Both the position numbers and the translations under genes were made by a program. This document shows, one piece after another, positions 42,097 to 51,053 of a stretch of 64,000 nt of DNA. How positions within the stretch are numbered: position 1 is the first letter of the stretch; every line of letters starts with the position of its first letter. The notes under the pieces were generated by a model. That model did no database searches and was not told the DNA's origin. It saw nothing but the letters and a program-made list of their open reading frames with translations. The DNA is from a bacterium (GTDB taxonomy: Bacteria > BMS3Abin14): positions 308,999-372,998 of the forward strand of contig CP070719.1 in assembly GCA_020350725.1 (NCBI GenBank), given 5' to 3'.

Positions 42097-42375
42097 ATGG
42101 GCCGGACGGATTCCAGGGCGCGGATCACAGTGAGGGTAAGGCCGCGTTCGTCCAGGGAGGCTGTGGAGGGATGGCAGGAGGGCATGCTTATGGTCCGCCT
42201 CACCAGCCCTCCCGTTGAGGGAGCAGCCAACAGCGCCCTGGTGAAACTCCTGGCGAAGAGGCTGGGCATTGCCACACGAAGGGTGAAGATCGTGGGGGGC
42301 GAACGATCGAAGACAAAGATCATCGAGGTTGAAGGCCTCACTCTTGACGAGGTCTCCAGGGAGCTGAATTGCTAG
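42097..42375 (+). CDS. YggU/DUF167 family protein
   Basis: The 92-residue protein has the DUF167 core ITVRVRPRSSREAVEGWQEGMLMVRLTSPPVEGAANSALVKLLAKRLG, then VKIVGGERSKTKIIEVEGL. The fold is known but the function is not. ATG 42097 follows GGGGAGGGGAGA. It overlaps the next gene by seven bases, so translation is coupled. Confidence 0.93.
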   Translation: MGRTDSRARITVRVRPRSSREAVEGWQEGMLMVRLTSPPVEGAANSALVKLLAKRLGIATRRVKIVGGERSKTKIIEVEGLTLDEVSRELNC

Positions 42376-43364
42376 GCCCCGGTCCCCTAAGAATCGCCGC
42401 CTTCCTGTTTCTCCTCCTGGCAATTTTCAATCCGACCGCGGCCGATCACCTCCTCGATCGGGCGGAATGGGAGGTCCTGGCCGATTTTCCCCTGGAGGTC
42501 AGGTTTCGGCACGAGCACAGGACGCTGGCCGAGGACATTCTTGGCCGGTCCAGGGTGTTCCTCGACAGGGTTTCCAACTTTCTGGGGATCCCTGTAGGGG
42601 GTCCCTACACTATCCTCATTGCCGGCAGCAGGGATGAGTTCGTGGAACTTCAGCCGGAGGCGTCCTCCGTCCCCGAGTGGGCCGGCGCTCTCACATATCC
42701 GCAGTTCGGAGTCGTCATCCTCATGACTCCAGGCGCCATGGATATTGACCCTCAGGATTTCTGGTCCCTGCTCGAGCATGAAATGGTTCACCTGGTTATG
42801 GGAGAGCAGGAGAACATCCGTCAGGCCCGGTTTCCGCGCTGGCTCAGCGAGGGGATCGCGACATATGCCTCCGGGGAGATGAGGCTGTCCCGTCTGCTTC
42901 ACCTTTCCTGGGCTCAAGTGACAAGCAGAACCATACCCTTTCGGGATCTCCTCACGGATTTCCCAAAGGATCCCGGCGAGGCCGAGGTGGCCTACGCTCA
43001 GAGCTATCTCTTCGTCCAGTATCTCGTCCGCAAATACGGTGAGGGAGCTGTTGCCACGCTGGTGGAATCGGTTCTCGAGCAGGGGGACATGGCACGGGCC
43101 GTGAATAGGTCTTTTGATGTTTCCATGGGCGAACTTCTGGACGGTTTCGACCAGTACGCCCGGGTGAAGGCGACCTGGATACCTGTGATCACCAGCTCCG
43201 CGGTCCTGTGGGGCGCTATCACCCTCCTCTTCCTCTACACTTACGCCTGGAAGAAGATGGTGGGCTATCGACGAATGAGGTACTGGGATGAGGAGGAGTC
43301 TCAGAGCAATGCCCTTTCCAACGGACAACTTAAAGAAGGTGAGGAACCGCCGACCGTTCACTAG
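42369..43364 (+). CDS. Membrane-anchored gluzincin peptidase (MA family)
   Basis: The 331-residue protein has a signal peptide (RIAAFLFLLLAIFNPTAA), a metallopeptidase domain with LLEHEMVHLVMG (HExxH at about residue 139) and the third-ligand region WLSEGIATYASGE. A C-terminal transmembrane helix (ITSSAVLWGAITLLFLYTYAW) completes it. This is the peptidase MA-like group, membrane-bound with the catalytic part outside. Its substrate is unknown. TTG 42369 follows GGGAG and overlaps the yggU stop. It is followed, with overlapping starts, by the PEGA and Kelch genes, so these form one envelope operon. Confidence 0.85.
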   Translation: MLGPGPLRIAAFLFLLLAIFNPTAADHLLDRAEWEVLADFPLEVRFRHEHRTLAEDILGRSRVFLDRVSNFLGIPVGGPYTILIAGSRDEFVELQPEASSVPEWAGALTYPQFGVVILMTPGAMDIDPQDFWSLLEHEMVHLVMGEQENIRQARFPRWLSEGIATYASGEMRLSRLLHLSWAQVTSRTIPFRDLLTDFPKDPGEAEVAYAQSYLFVQYLVRKYGEGAVATLVESVLEQGDMARAVNRSFDVSMGELLDGFDQYARVKATWIPVITSSAVLWGAITLLFLYTYAWKKMVGYRRMRYWDEEESQSNALSNGQLKEGEEPPTVH

Positions 43365-44616
43365 GCTCGTCGCTCTGATCCTGGCTCCGCTGCTTGTCGT
43401 TGGCCCCACGGGGCCTTCCCTGGCGGAGACTTCGTTCCGGAAGGTGGCTGTCCTCGACCCACCTCCAAACCTTCCCCCCGCGCAGGTGGCCCTCTGGCAG
43501 ACGGCAATTGCCAAGGTCCGTTCGAATCCCAGGATCCTGTTGAAGGACGAGGAAACCGTTAGGGCGATCCTCGTTGAGTGGGTCGATAAAACGGCGGCGA
43601 AGGAGGCAGAGCTTCTCTCCGAGGCCATGTCCCTCCGGGGGGCTGTGCGTCTGCAGATAGACAGGGCATGGGATCATTATTATCGTTTCGATTTTCCTGC
43701 ATCCAGGCAGGCTCTCGCCGCTGCAGAGCCAGTGCTGGACGATCTCCCTTCCACGGACATCCAGGCCGGTCTCCTGTTCGAGATCCTTCTCCTTGACGGC
43801 ATGGTCCTGAGGGCCATGAGGGACCCGGACTACCGGCAGAGCTTTCAGAGAGCGGCGTCCCTGAAGCCCGGGGCCGTTCTCGAACCGGAGAGGTATTCCC
43901 CCGACGTCATCGGGGACTTCCAGGAGGCGAAGAGAACAGTTCAAGACGGGCCGAAGGCCACCGTCTCCGTGACCGTCCCGTCCCTGGGGGGGACGGTCCT
44001 GATCGACGGCCGCCGGGCGGGGGACGTGCCCCTCTCAGGGTTTGAGACCTTTCCGGGGGTTCACTTTGTGGAGGTGGTCCATGAGGGGTTCCGGTCCCCG
44101 GCCACGAGGATCGAGCTGGCGGACTGGCAGTCGGTGAACCTGTCCTTCGATCTGACCCCTAAGGGGCCCACGGATCCGCCCCAGGCTTTCTTTGCCCAGA
44201 GAGTCTGGGCAGGAGACAGCCGGTTCTTCCGGGAGCTGGCCCGCAGACTGAACGTTGATCTCGTGGTTCTGGGAAGCTGGGACGGCAGGGACATGAGGGT
44301 GTGGCTGATCGACGGGGAGGGAATGGTCAACACTGAGGGGATGCTCTGGTCCGGGGATTCGGATAAGGGCCGGGAAGACCTCCTCTCGGACATGCTTCGC
44401 CAACCGGAGGACGAATGGGCAAGGGACGAACCGGTCATGGGGATATCGGTCAACGTACCCGAAGCGCCGGAGCAGGAAGTGGAAACGGAGGATGACCGCC
44501 TGGAGGGCCGACGCAGGAAGTGGTACCTGATCCTCGGCGGCGCTCTGCTCCTCGCCGTGGCGGCAGGGGCGATGAAGGATGAGGGAGGGGGCACGAGGGT
44601 GGAGGTGACCTGGTGA
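43309..44616 (+). CDS. Exported PEGA-domain protein
   Basis: The 435-residue protein has an N-terminal signal-like segment (RLVALILAPLLVVGPTGPSLAET), a helical N-terminal region, a PEGA-type domain with TVLIDGRRAGDVPLSGFETFPGVHFVEVVHEGFRS near residue 230, and a C-terminal hydrophobic helix (WYLILGGALLLAVAAGAM). PEGA domains are found in surface-exposed and envelope proteins. The start lies inside the preceding gene; ATG 43309 is my choice, with ATG 43288 and GTG 43339 as alternatives. It ends four bases into the Kelch gene's start. Confidence 0.78.
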   Translation: MPFPTDNLKKVRNRRPFTRLVALILAPLLVVGPTGPSLAETSFRKVAVLDPPPNLPPAQVALWQTAIAKVRSNPRILLKDEETVRAILVEWVDKTAAKEAELLSEAMSLRGAVRLQIDRAWDHYYRFDFPASRQALAAAEPVLDDLPSTDIQAGLLFEILLLDGMVLRAMRDPDYRQSFQRAASLKPGAVLEPERYSPDVIGDFQEAKRTVQDGPKATVSVTVPSLGGTVLIDGRRAGDVPLSGFETFPGVHFVEVVHEGFRSPATRIELADWQSVNLSFDLTPKGPTDPPQAFFAQRVWAGDSRFFRELARRLNVDLVVLGSWDGRDMRVWLIDGEGMVNTEGMLWSGDSDKGREDLLSDMLRQPEDEWARDEPVMGISVNVPEAPEQEVETEDDRLEGRRRKWYLILGGALLLAVAAGAMKDEGGGTRVEVTW

Positions 44617-46016
44617 TCTCCGGCATCCGGACCAGGTTTGTGTTTCTCTCCCTGGCCGCGGCGGTCTTTCTCTCCGCATGCGGTGGTGAAGAGGAGAAGG
44701 GGAGGCTGACCGTCGGTCTGAGCCTTCCCCCCGGTTGGCAGGACAGGCTAGACATGGGCGTCCTGTCAGCGCAGGGTTCGACGCCGTACATAGGCACGGT
44801 CAGGATCAGGATAACCTGCGGAGGGGTCGAAAGTTCGTGGGAGGCCCCCTGGGCCACGAGGAGCCTCTCTCTGGACGGTTTGGATCTTAAGGGAGGATGC
44901 GACATCCTGGCCCAGGCCGTCACCGCCGGAGCCGTCATCATGGAGCGGCAGCTGATCGACGTCCGGGTCGGGGATGGGGCGGACGTGCCGCTCGATATTC
45001 AGCTCGAGGAATCCGAGGGGTTCTCCGCGGCCGGAAGCCTGATAAATCCCAGACAGTACCACTCGGCGACGCCTCTCCCCGGTGGGGTCCTGATCGTCGG
45101 CGGCACCCTGGATACGGGCGCCATCGAGAGTATCTCCGCCACCGGCAGAGCATTGGCGGCTTCCGCCTACGGCTGTTCCCTTGTTACACCCAGGACCCGC
45201 CAGAGGGTCCTCCACGACGACGCCAACGGCCAGTTGTTTGTCTTCCTCGGCGGAATGGACGACAGCCAATATGAAATAATTTCTACTGATGATGGACAAT
45301 GCTATGGATATTCAATAGAAGGAAATAGAAAGAACTTCTTTCCGGCAATATATAAGCAATCAGTATTTTTGTTTGGTGGATACGATGTAATTAATGAGTG
45401 GATCATTAACACATTAGAGATTAATTCGAATTCTTTATCCGAAAATACGGTTTTTACCATGGGCATTCCGTCACCTAGACAAAATTTGCATTGTTTGGTT
45501 TCAGGTGTTTATCTGTCTTGTTTAGGTGGGATGGATGGTTCAAATTACCTCGCTGAAGTAAGTGTTATGGACTTAGAAAATGAAGTTAATAGAACGCAGC
45601 GTAGTTTATCTAAACCAAAAACCTCATTTGGAATGACGTCCTTGTCTGATGGGAGATTTTTACTAACTGGGGGTATAAATGGAAGTGGTTTCTTAAAAGA
45701 TGTTGAAATATTTGATCCAAATAATGGTCAAGTTATCGATTTTGGTGAAGCCTTGATATACCCAAGGACACGACATTCCGCAACTCTATTGTTAAATGAT
45801 ACAGTATTAGTTGTTGGTGGATTAGAATATACCGGTCCCTCTATATCAGCAGAGATCTTCGACCCCGCAACCGGCATCTCACGGGAGCTGCCTTGGCGGA
45901 TGCGGGTGCCGAGGGTAGGCCACACGGCCACCCTCCTTCCCGACGGAAGGGTCCTGATCGTCGGTGGGAATATGGGTGATAAAACCATCGAGGTGTTCAA
46001 TCCGAGGATAGACTGA
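44613..46016 (+). CDS. Kelch-repeat lipoprotein
   Basis: The 467-residue protein has a lipobox (AAAVFLSAC near residue 22). An N-terminal domain is followed by five or so Kelch motifs with GG pairs (HSATPLPGGVLIVGGTLD; LFVFLGGMDD; VFLFGGYD; SCLGGMDG; GRFLLTGGING; TVLVVGGLEY; RVLIVGGNMG). It would be a lipid-anchored beta-propeller. Unexpectedly, the segment 45268-45850 is strongly AT-rich while both flanks are GC-rich; the frame is intact throughout. It follows the PEGA gene with a four-base overlap and ends in a hairpin terminator. Confidence 0.85.
   Translation: MISGIRTRFVFLSLAAAVFLSACGGEEEKGRLTVGLSLPPGWQDRLDMGVLSAQGSTPYIGTVRIRITCGGVESSWEAPWATRSLSLDGLDLKGGCDILAQAVTAGAVIMERQLIDVRVGDGADVPLDIQLEESEGFSAAGSLINPRQYHSATPLPGGVLIVGGTLDTGAIESISATGRALAASAYGCSLVTPRTRQRVLHDDANGQLFVFLGGMDDSQYEIISTDDGQCYGYSIEGNRKNFFPAIYKQSVFLFGGYDVINEWIINTLEINSNSLSENTVFTMGIPSPRQNLHCLVSGVYLSCLGGMDGSNYLAEVSVMDLENEVNRTQRSLSKPKTSFGMTSLSDGRFLLTGGINGSGFLKDVEIFDPNNGQVIDFGEALIYPRTRHSATLLLNDTVLVVGGLEYTGPSISAEIFDPATGISRELPWRMRVPRVGHTATLLPDGRVLIVGGNMGDKTIEVFNPRID
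45268..45850 (+). other. AT-rich in-frame segment inside the Kelch gene
   Basis: From about 45268 to 45850 the sequence drops to roughly one third G+C by eye (codons such as AAT, ATA, TTA, AAA). The gene before and after is near two thirds G+C. Protein repeats remain Kelch-like across the boundary. This is the mark of recombination with a related gene from an AT-rich donor. Confidence 0.8.
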
Positions 46017-46050
46017 TCCAAAATCCAAAGTCCGAAACCCCAAAATAAAA

Positions 46051-46075
46051 ACCGGCCACAGGCCGGTCTCTTGTT
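46051..46075 (+). terminator. Terminator of the envelope operon
   Basis: ACCGGCC / GGCCGGT stem with loop ACA, then CTCTTGTT; preceded by an A run. Confidence 0.75.
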
Positions 46076-46146
46076 ACGTGATCCAAAATGCTTTTTTCCC
46101 GTTAGCCCGTTACCCTGTTACCCGACATCCGGCTGCCGGCCGAACG

Positions 46147-46743
46147 TCATCCCGGCGTGGACGCGCACCCGGTCGTTTTTCGGGTGTCGTCAGACGGTTC
46201 GGCTTCCTCTTCCTCCTCGGTCCTCCGAACCGTTCTCGAGTAGAGGATCTCGTCAACCTTGGCCGAGAACAGGCTCTCGTCACCGTCGTTGAACCCCTTC
46301 TTCCGGAAGAACTCATTTCCACGGCGATCGAAGATAATGATGGTGGGAATGTAATCGACACCGAGGTACTTGGGAATATCGCTGCTCGAGTCAATGAGGA
46401 TGTTGTCCAGCTGGAAATCGTAAAATTCCAGATACCTCTCGATCCTGGCCAGACCGTGACGGTCCACAAAGGCGGCCGAGACGCTTATGCTGTCCCTGTA
46501 CTTCGCCTTGAGAAGCTCCAGGGCCCTCAGTTCCTTGATGCAGGAGTAGCAGGTGGTCTCGGTGACGACCAGGAGGTTGGCCGGGGCAAGGTGCACCCTT
46601 TCGAACTCCACGCGCTCCCCGCTCAGATACTCCAGGACGGTAAAGTCAGGTTGGGTCTCGGGCCTGCCGAAGGACACCCCGATGGAAAGGGTGGAGAGGT
46701 AGAGCAGGATGATGAGAAGGGATATATTCCTGGCGATATTCAT
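46147..46743 (-). CDS. Exported thioredoxin-fold protein
   Basis: The 198-residue protein has a signal-anchor (LLIILLYLSTLSIGVSFG) followed by a TlpA/thioredoxin-like domain. LLVVTETTCYSCIKELRALELLKAKYRD places a CYSC redox pair near residue 66; IPKYLGVDYIPTIIIFDRRGNEFFRKKG holds the cis-proline (YIP). It would act as a periplasmic thiol oxidoreductase, perhaps for cytochrome maturation. The C-terminal tail is acidic and has an extra cysteine. ATG 46743 follows a promoter 100 bases upstream. Confidence 0.82.
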   Translation of the reverse strand: MNIARNISLLIILLYLSTLSIGVSFGRPETQPDFTVLEYLSGERVEFERVHLAPANLLVVTETTCYSCIKELRALELLKAKYRDSISVSAAFVDRHGLARIERYLEFYDFQLDNILIDSSSDIPKYLGVDYIPTIIIFDRRGNEFFRKKGFNDGDESLFSAKVDEILYSRTVRRTEEEEEAEPSDDTRKTTGCASTPG

Positions 46744-47045
46744 CCGGTAATTGAAAGCGGCTCCGACTAAATGTATCAGGTTTCTGTCTGCGCAGACTTC
46801 TCGTATAAGCGGTGGGCAGTGCTGACCCTTTAGCCTCTCTGTATAGTCCTACAGGGGCATCCTTGTCAAGGAAACTTGTGAAACTGGTAACATTCCCGGC
46901 CCTGTCAGCTGAGCACCGGCGATCGGGTGCTGTAAGTGAGGACCTGTCCGGGACGAGACCGGCGGGGGGAAATCGAGAAAAGCTGTACACCAGGGCTTTG
47001 TGCCCGGGGCCGGCCACGGCCATGGTGGCAGCCGGGGGTGCGGTC
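46744..47045. other. Gap between the thioredoxin-like gene and uvrD
   Basis: No gene is seen; it contains the minus-strand promoter at 46840-46869. Confidence 0.5.
46840..46869 (-). promoter_or_regulatory. Putative promoter of the thioredoxin-like gene
   Basis: Minus-strand TTGACA (46869-46864), 18 bases, TATACA (46845-46840). Confidence 0.55.
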
Positions 47046-49292
47046 TCATATCACCCTCAGGTTGGCGTACTTCGCGATGAGTTTCTTCTTTCCACCCTTG
47101 GGAAAATAGACGGTGATCCTGGCGTCGCCTCCCTCTCCCTCGACTCCCATGACCTGGCCGACGCCGAACATGGGGTGGCTGACCTCTGTTCCGGGCAGGA
47201 GAGTTTCCTCTCCCTCTACCGGTTCCGGCTCGTAGTGGAACTCGCTTATGGCGATGGTTCCTTCGGAGGGTATACGGGAAGGCCCTCCGCGGCCGGTCAG
47301 GCCGAGGATGGGGAAGGCCGATTCGCTGTGAAGTTCGACATTTTCATCGGGGAGTTCAGAGAAGAACCTCGAGGGATGCGTGTGATCGTACTGACCGAAG
47401 ATCCTCCTCCGCCTGGCGAGGGTCAGAAAGAGCCGCTCCCTGGACCGTGTCATGCCGACATAACAGAGGCGTCTTTCCTCCTCGAGCTCCGCCGGCTCTC
47501 CCTGGGACCGGTAGTGGGGCAGGAGGTCCTCCTCCATCCCCGCCAGGAATACCACCGGGAACTCCAGGCCCTTGGCCATGTGCAGTGTCATGAGTGTCAC
47601 GGCCGAACCCTTGTCCTCCCAGGAGTCGATATCGGACACCAGGGAGACCTGATCCAGGAAGGCCGACAGGGTGTCCGATCCCGATTCCTCGACGCCGGTG
47701 GAGATCTCGAGGAAATCGTGGACGACGGTGAGGAATTCCTGGAGGTTTTCGATCCTGTTCCTGGCCGCTTCCGTGTCCTCTGATTGCAGGGCGGGCAGGT
47801 AGCCGGTATCGTCCATGACACTGACAACGAGTTCATCGAGGGCCTGAACCTGGACCTTGTCGCGGAGACCTCCCATGGTCTCGAGGAAGGCGCTCAGGGC
47901 TGACGCGGCTTTCTTCGTGATCTTAACGCTCTTCAACGCCTCGAGAACCGCCTTTTCGGGCGGGGCATCCTTTGCCGCACAGGACCTGATCTTCTCGAGT
48001 GTCACCTTCCCGATGCCGCGGGCAGGGGCGTTGATAACCCTCTCGAAGCTCGTCCAGTCCGCCGGATTGAGGATCAGCCGGAGGTATGCCAAGGTGTCCC
48101 TGATCTCCATGCGGTCGTAAAAACGGACACCGCCGACAATGGCGTGAGGGATATTGTTCCTCCTCATGGAGTCCTCGATGGCCCTGGACTGGGCGTTGAT
48201 CCTGTAGAAGACCGCGAAATCCCCTGCCGCAAATCCCTCCCTCCGCATCAGGTCGAGGATAGTGGCGGAGATAAAATCGGCCTCGTCACGCTCGTCGACG
48301 GCGGCAAAGGCCGAGACCTTCAGGCCGTCGGGGCGCACCGCCCTCAGTTCCTTGTCCTTTCTTCCCAGGTTCCTGGATATCAGGCAGGAGGCCGCCTTCA
48401 GGATGTGGCCTGTGGATCGATAGTTTTCCATGAGGGAAACGACCTTGGCCTCCGGGAAGTCACTTTCAAAGGAGAGGATGTTGGTGATGTCCGCCCCTCT
48501 CCAGCGATAGATGCTCTGGTCGTCGTCCCCCACCACGCAGATGTTCCTCCTCCTGGCCGACAGGTGCCGGATGATCTGGTACTGGGCGTGATTGGTGTCC
48601 TGGTACTCGTCGACCATTATGAACTGCAGAATGTCCTCGAGATTATCCCTGATGTCCGGATGCCCCTCGAAGAGGCGAAAGGTGAAAAAGAGCAGATCAT
48701 CGAAATCAAGAGCCTGTGAGGCCCTGAGCCGTTCCTCGTAATGACCGTAGGCCAGGACCACCTTCTCCATCAGGTGGTCTCTGCGGACCTCCCCCAGGTC
48801 GGCCATCCCCTCGGGTTCCACGAGGGCATTCTTGGCCCGGCTGATGAGGTAGGAGACGCGCCGGGCTGGTAGAACCCTCTCGTCGACGTTCATCTCCTTG
48901 AGAATGCCCTTTATGATCCTGAGGGAGTCACTGTCATCCGCTATCGTGAAATGGCGGCTGATCCCCATCCGGTCCGCGTGCTGGCGCAGGATGCGCACGC
49001 ATGCCGAGTGAAAGGTGGAGATCCACACCATCCTGCCCTCCCTGCCCGCGAGAGATATAACCCTTTCCCTCATCTCCCCGGCGGCCTTGTTTGTGAACGT
49101 CACCGCCATAATGGCGTAGGGCGGGATATTTCTCTCCTGCAGGAGGTATGCGATCCGGTAGGTGATCACCCGGGTCTTGCCGCTGCCGGCCCCCGCCAGA
49201 ATGAGGAGAGGCCCGTCGACGGTGGTGACGGCGTCTCTCTGGCTGGGGTTGAGATCCTGAAGAGGGAAGAGGGGATTAGGTGGTCGTTTCAT
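47046..49292 (-). CDS. UvrD/PcrA-type DNA helicase
   Basis: The 748-residue superfamily 1A helicase has all motifs. Q motif region LNPSQRDAV; Walker A LAGAGSGKTRVITYRIAYLLQ; AVTFTNKAAGEMRERV (motif Ia); VDEYQDTNHAQYQIIRHL (II); VVGDDDQSIYRWRGADITNIL (III); LMENYRSTGHIL (IV); VTLMTLHMAKGLEFPVVFLAG (V); and LCYVGMTRSRERLFL (VI). It unwinds DNA 3' to 5' in repair and replication restart. Its C-terminal Tudor-like region (GTEVSHPMFGVGQVMGVEGEGGDARITVYFPKGGKKKLI) matches PcrA/UvrD. It is the last gene of the glmU-glmS-ClC operon, overlapping the ClC gene by 17 bases. Confidence 0.95.
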   Translation of the reverse strand: MKRPPNPLFPLQDLNPSQRDAVTTVDGPLLILAGAGSGKTRVITYRIAYLLQERNIPPYAIMAVTFTNKAAGEMRERVISLAGREGRMVWISTFHSACVRILRQHADRMGISRHFTIADDSDSLRIIKGILKEMNVDERVLPARRVSYLISRAKNALVEPEGMADLGEVRRDHLMEKVVLAYGHYEERLRASQALDFDDLLFFTFRLFEGHPDIRDNLEDILQFIMVDEYQDTNHAQYQIIRHLSARRRNICVVGDDDQSIYRWRGADITNILSFESDFPEAKVVSLMENYRSTGHILKAASCLISRNLGRKDKELRAVRPDGLKVSAFAAVDERDEADFISATILDLMRREGFAAGDFAVFYRINAQSRAIEDSMRRNNIPHAIVGGVRFYDRMEIRDTLAYLRLILNPADWTSFERVINAPARGIGKVTLEKIRSCAAKDAPPEKAVLEALKSVKITKKAASALSAFLETMGGLRDKVQVQALDELVVSVMDDTGYLPALQSEDTEAARNRIENLQEFLTVVHDFLEISTGVEESGSDTLSAFLDQVSLVSDIDSWEDKGSAVTLMTLHMAKGLEFPVVFLAGMEEDLLPHYRSQGEPAELEEERRLCYVGMTRSRERLFLTLARRRRIFGQYDHTHPSRFFSELPDENVELHSESAFPILGLTGRGGPSRIPSEGTIAISEFHYEPEPVEGEETLLPGTEVSHPMFGVGQVMGVEGEGGDARITVYFPKGGKKKLIAKYANLRVI

Positions 49293-51048
49293 ACCTGAGG
49301 ATGGCTTTGTTGTAGGCGGTGAGGATGTCCCTCCTGGTCAGGATCCCCATGAGCTTCTTCTCGTTTCTCGAGTCGACTACGGGCAGCTGTTCCACACTCC
49401 GATAGGCCAGTTTTTCCAGAGCGTCCTTGAGGTTGTCGGAGGGAGTGACCGTGGTGACGTGGGGCGTGGCCAGGTCCTTGGCCACGACGATGTGATCCAG
49501 TTCGGACGTGAAGACGTGCTGACGGATGTCCTGGAAGGAGAGGATACCGGTCAGCTCACCGTCCCGGTTCACGACGGGGAAGTTGGAGTATTTGCTGTTG
49601 ACGAAGTGCTGGAGAATGTCCTTGAACCTCATGCTCTCGGGTATCACCTCGACCTTGGCGGTCATGGCGTCCCTGACTTTCAGGGACTGCAGGACATTGA
49701 CCTCTTTACCGGCCTCGATGGTGATCCCCCTTTTATGGAGGCGGATCGAATAGATGGAATGGGGTGAAAGGCCCCTGATGGTCAGGGTACTCATGATACA
49801 GGCTGCCATGATCGGCAGTATGATGTGGTAATCCCCTGTGAGCTCGAAGAGGATCAGGATGTTGGTCAGCGGCGCATGGGCCGCCGCTGCCACCGTGGCC
49901 CCCATTCCCACCAGGGCGTAGGCTCCCTTTGTGGCCGTGACCGAGGGAAAGAGAGAGTGGACGACAGAGCCGAAGGAACCGCCCAGCATTGCGCCAATGT
50001 AAAGGGAAGGGGCGAAGACGCCTCCCGAACCTCCTGAACCGAGGGTAATGGAAGTGGCGAGTATCTTGAGAAACACCAGAACGATCATTATCTGAAAGGC
50101 CATGTTGCCCATGAGGGCTTCCCCCATGGAGGGGTATCCGTTGCCGAATATCTGGGGGAAGATCAGGCCGACGACGCCGAGAATGAGTCCCCCGACAGCG
50201 GGCTTCAGCCAGGGATGGATCTTGACTTTGTTCTCGAAGAATTCCTCGAAGGTGTCGAGCGTGTGAATGAACAGGAGGGCCACGAGTCCCGCCAGGAGGC
50301 CCAGGATGATGTAGAAAACGATCTCCACCGGGTTGACCAGCTCGTAAAGGGGGACACCGAAAGCCGGTTCGTTTCCCATTATGTACCGGGCGGTGGTGGT
50401 GGCGATCACCGAGGACATGATGACCGGGCTGAATGTGGCCACCTGCCAGTCGCCGAGAACGATCTCCAGGGCGAAAAGCGCACCGGCGATAGGCGCGTTG
50501 AAAGTCGCCGCGATCCCGCCCGCCGCTCCGCAGCCAAGGAGGGTCCTGACATTGCTGGCCGACATCCTGAACACCTGACCGACGTAGGACCCGATAGCGC
50601 TGCCGATCTGGGCGATGGGGCCCTCCCGACCGGCTGATCCACCGGAACCGATACAGATGGCCGAAGCCAGGGCCCTGATGAAGACGGTGCGGACCTTCAG
50701 GACGCCGCCCCTGAGTACCACCGATTCCATGACCTCAGGAACTCCGTGCCCCTTGGCCTCCGTGGGGAAGATGGCGGAGATGGGGCCAAGGAGAAGCCCG
50801 CCGAGTGCGGGGAGGAGGGGGATCAGGAGGCTCGTAAGGTCTCCGGGTATGTATCCGCTGTATCCTCCCCAGGTGCTCCAGAAAAGAGTCCTGAACAGCT
50901 TGATGAGATTGATGAATCCCACCGCACCCAATCCGCTGAGCAGACCGATCATGATGGCAAGGGAGATGATGATGGTCCCCTCGGTGCTGATGAATTCCTT
51001 GATGGACCTCACGGAAAGGATCTTTCTGAGGCTCTTGCTCTCGCTCAT
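49276..51048 (-). CDS. ClC-family chloride channel/antiporter with CBS domains
   Basis: The 590-residue protein has the ClC selectivity filter regions GSGGSAGREGPIAQIGSAIGS (gating Glu in GREGP) and SGGSGGVFAPSLYIGAMLGGSFG, and about 12 to 18 membrane helices. Two C-terminal CBS domains follow (IPESMRFKDILQHFVNSKYSNFPVVNRDGELTGILSFQDIR; VTPSDNLKDALEKLAYRSVEQLPVVDSRNEKKLMGILTRRDIL), which bind adenine nucleotides. It exchanges or conducts chloride or other anions in the inner membrane. It starts 5 bases after glmS. Confidence 0.94.
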   Translation of the reverse strand: MSESKSLRKILSVRSIKEFISTEGTIIISLAIMIGLLSGLGAVGFINLIKLFRTLFWSTWGGYSGYIPGDLTSLLIPLLPALGGLLLGPISAIFPTEAKGHGVPEVMESVVLRGGVLKVRTVFIRALASAICIGSGGSAGREGPIAQIGSAIGSYVGQVFRMSASNVRTLLGCGAAGGIAATFNAPIAGALFALEIVLGDWQVATFSPVIMSSVIATTTARYIMGNEPAFGVPLYELVNPVEIVFYIILGLLAGLVALLFIHTLDTFEEFFENKVKIHPWLKPAVGGLILGVVGLIFPQIFGNGYPSMGEALMGNMAFQIMIVLVFLKILATSITLGSGGSGGVFAPSLYIGAMLGGSFGSVVHSLFPSVTATKGAYALVGMGATVAAAAHAPLTNILILFELTGDYHIILPIMAACIMSTLTIRGLSPHSIYSIRLHKRGITIEAGKEVNVLQSLKVRDAMTAKVEVIPESMRFKDILQHFVNSKYSNFPVVNRDGELTGILSFQDIRQHVFTSELDHIVVAKDLATPHVTTVTPSDNLKDALEKLAYRSVEQLPVVDSRNEKKLMGILTRRDILTAYNKAILRYETTT

Positions 51049-51053
51049 CGTGC

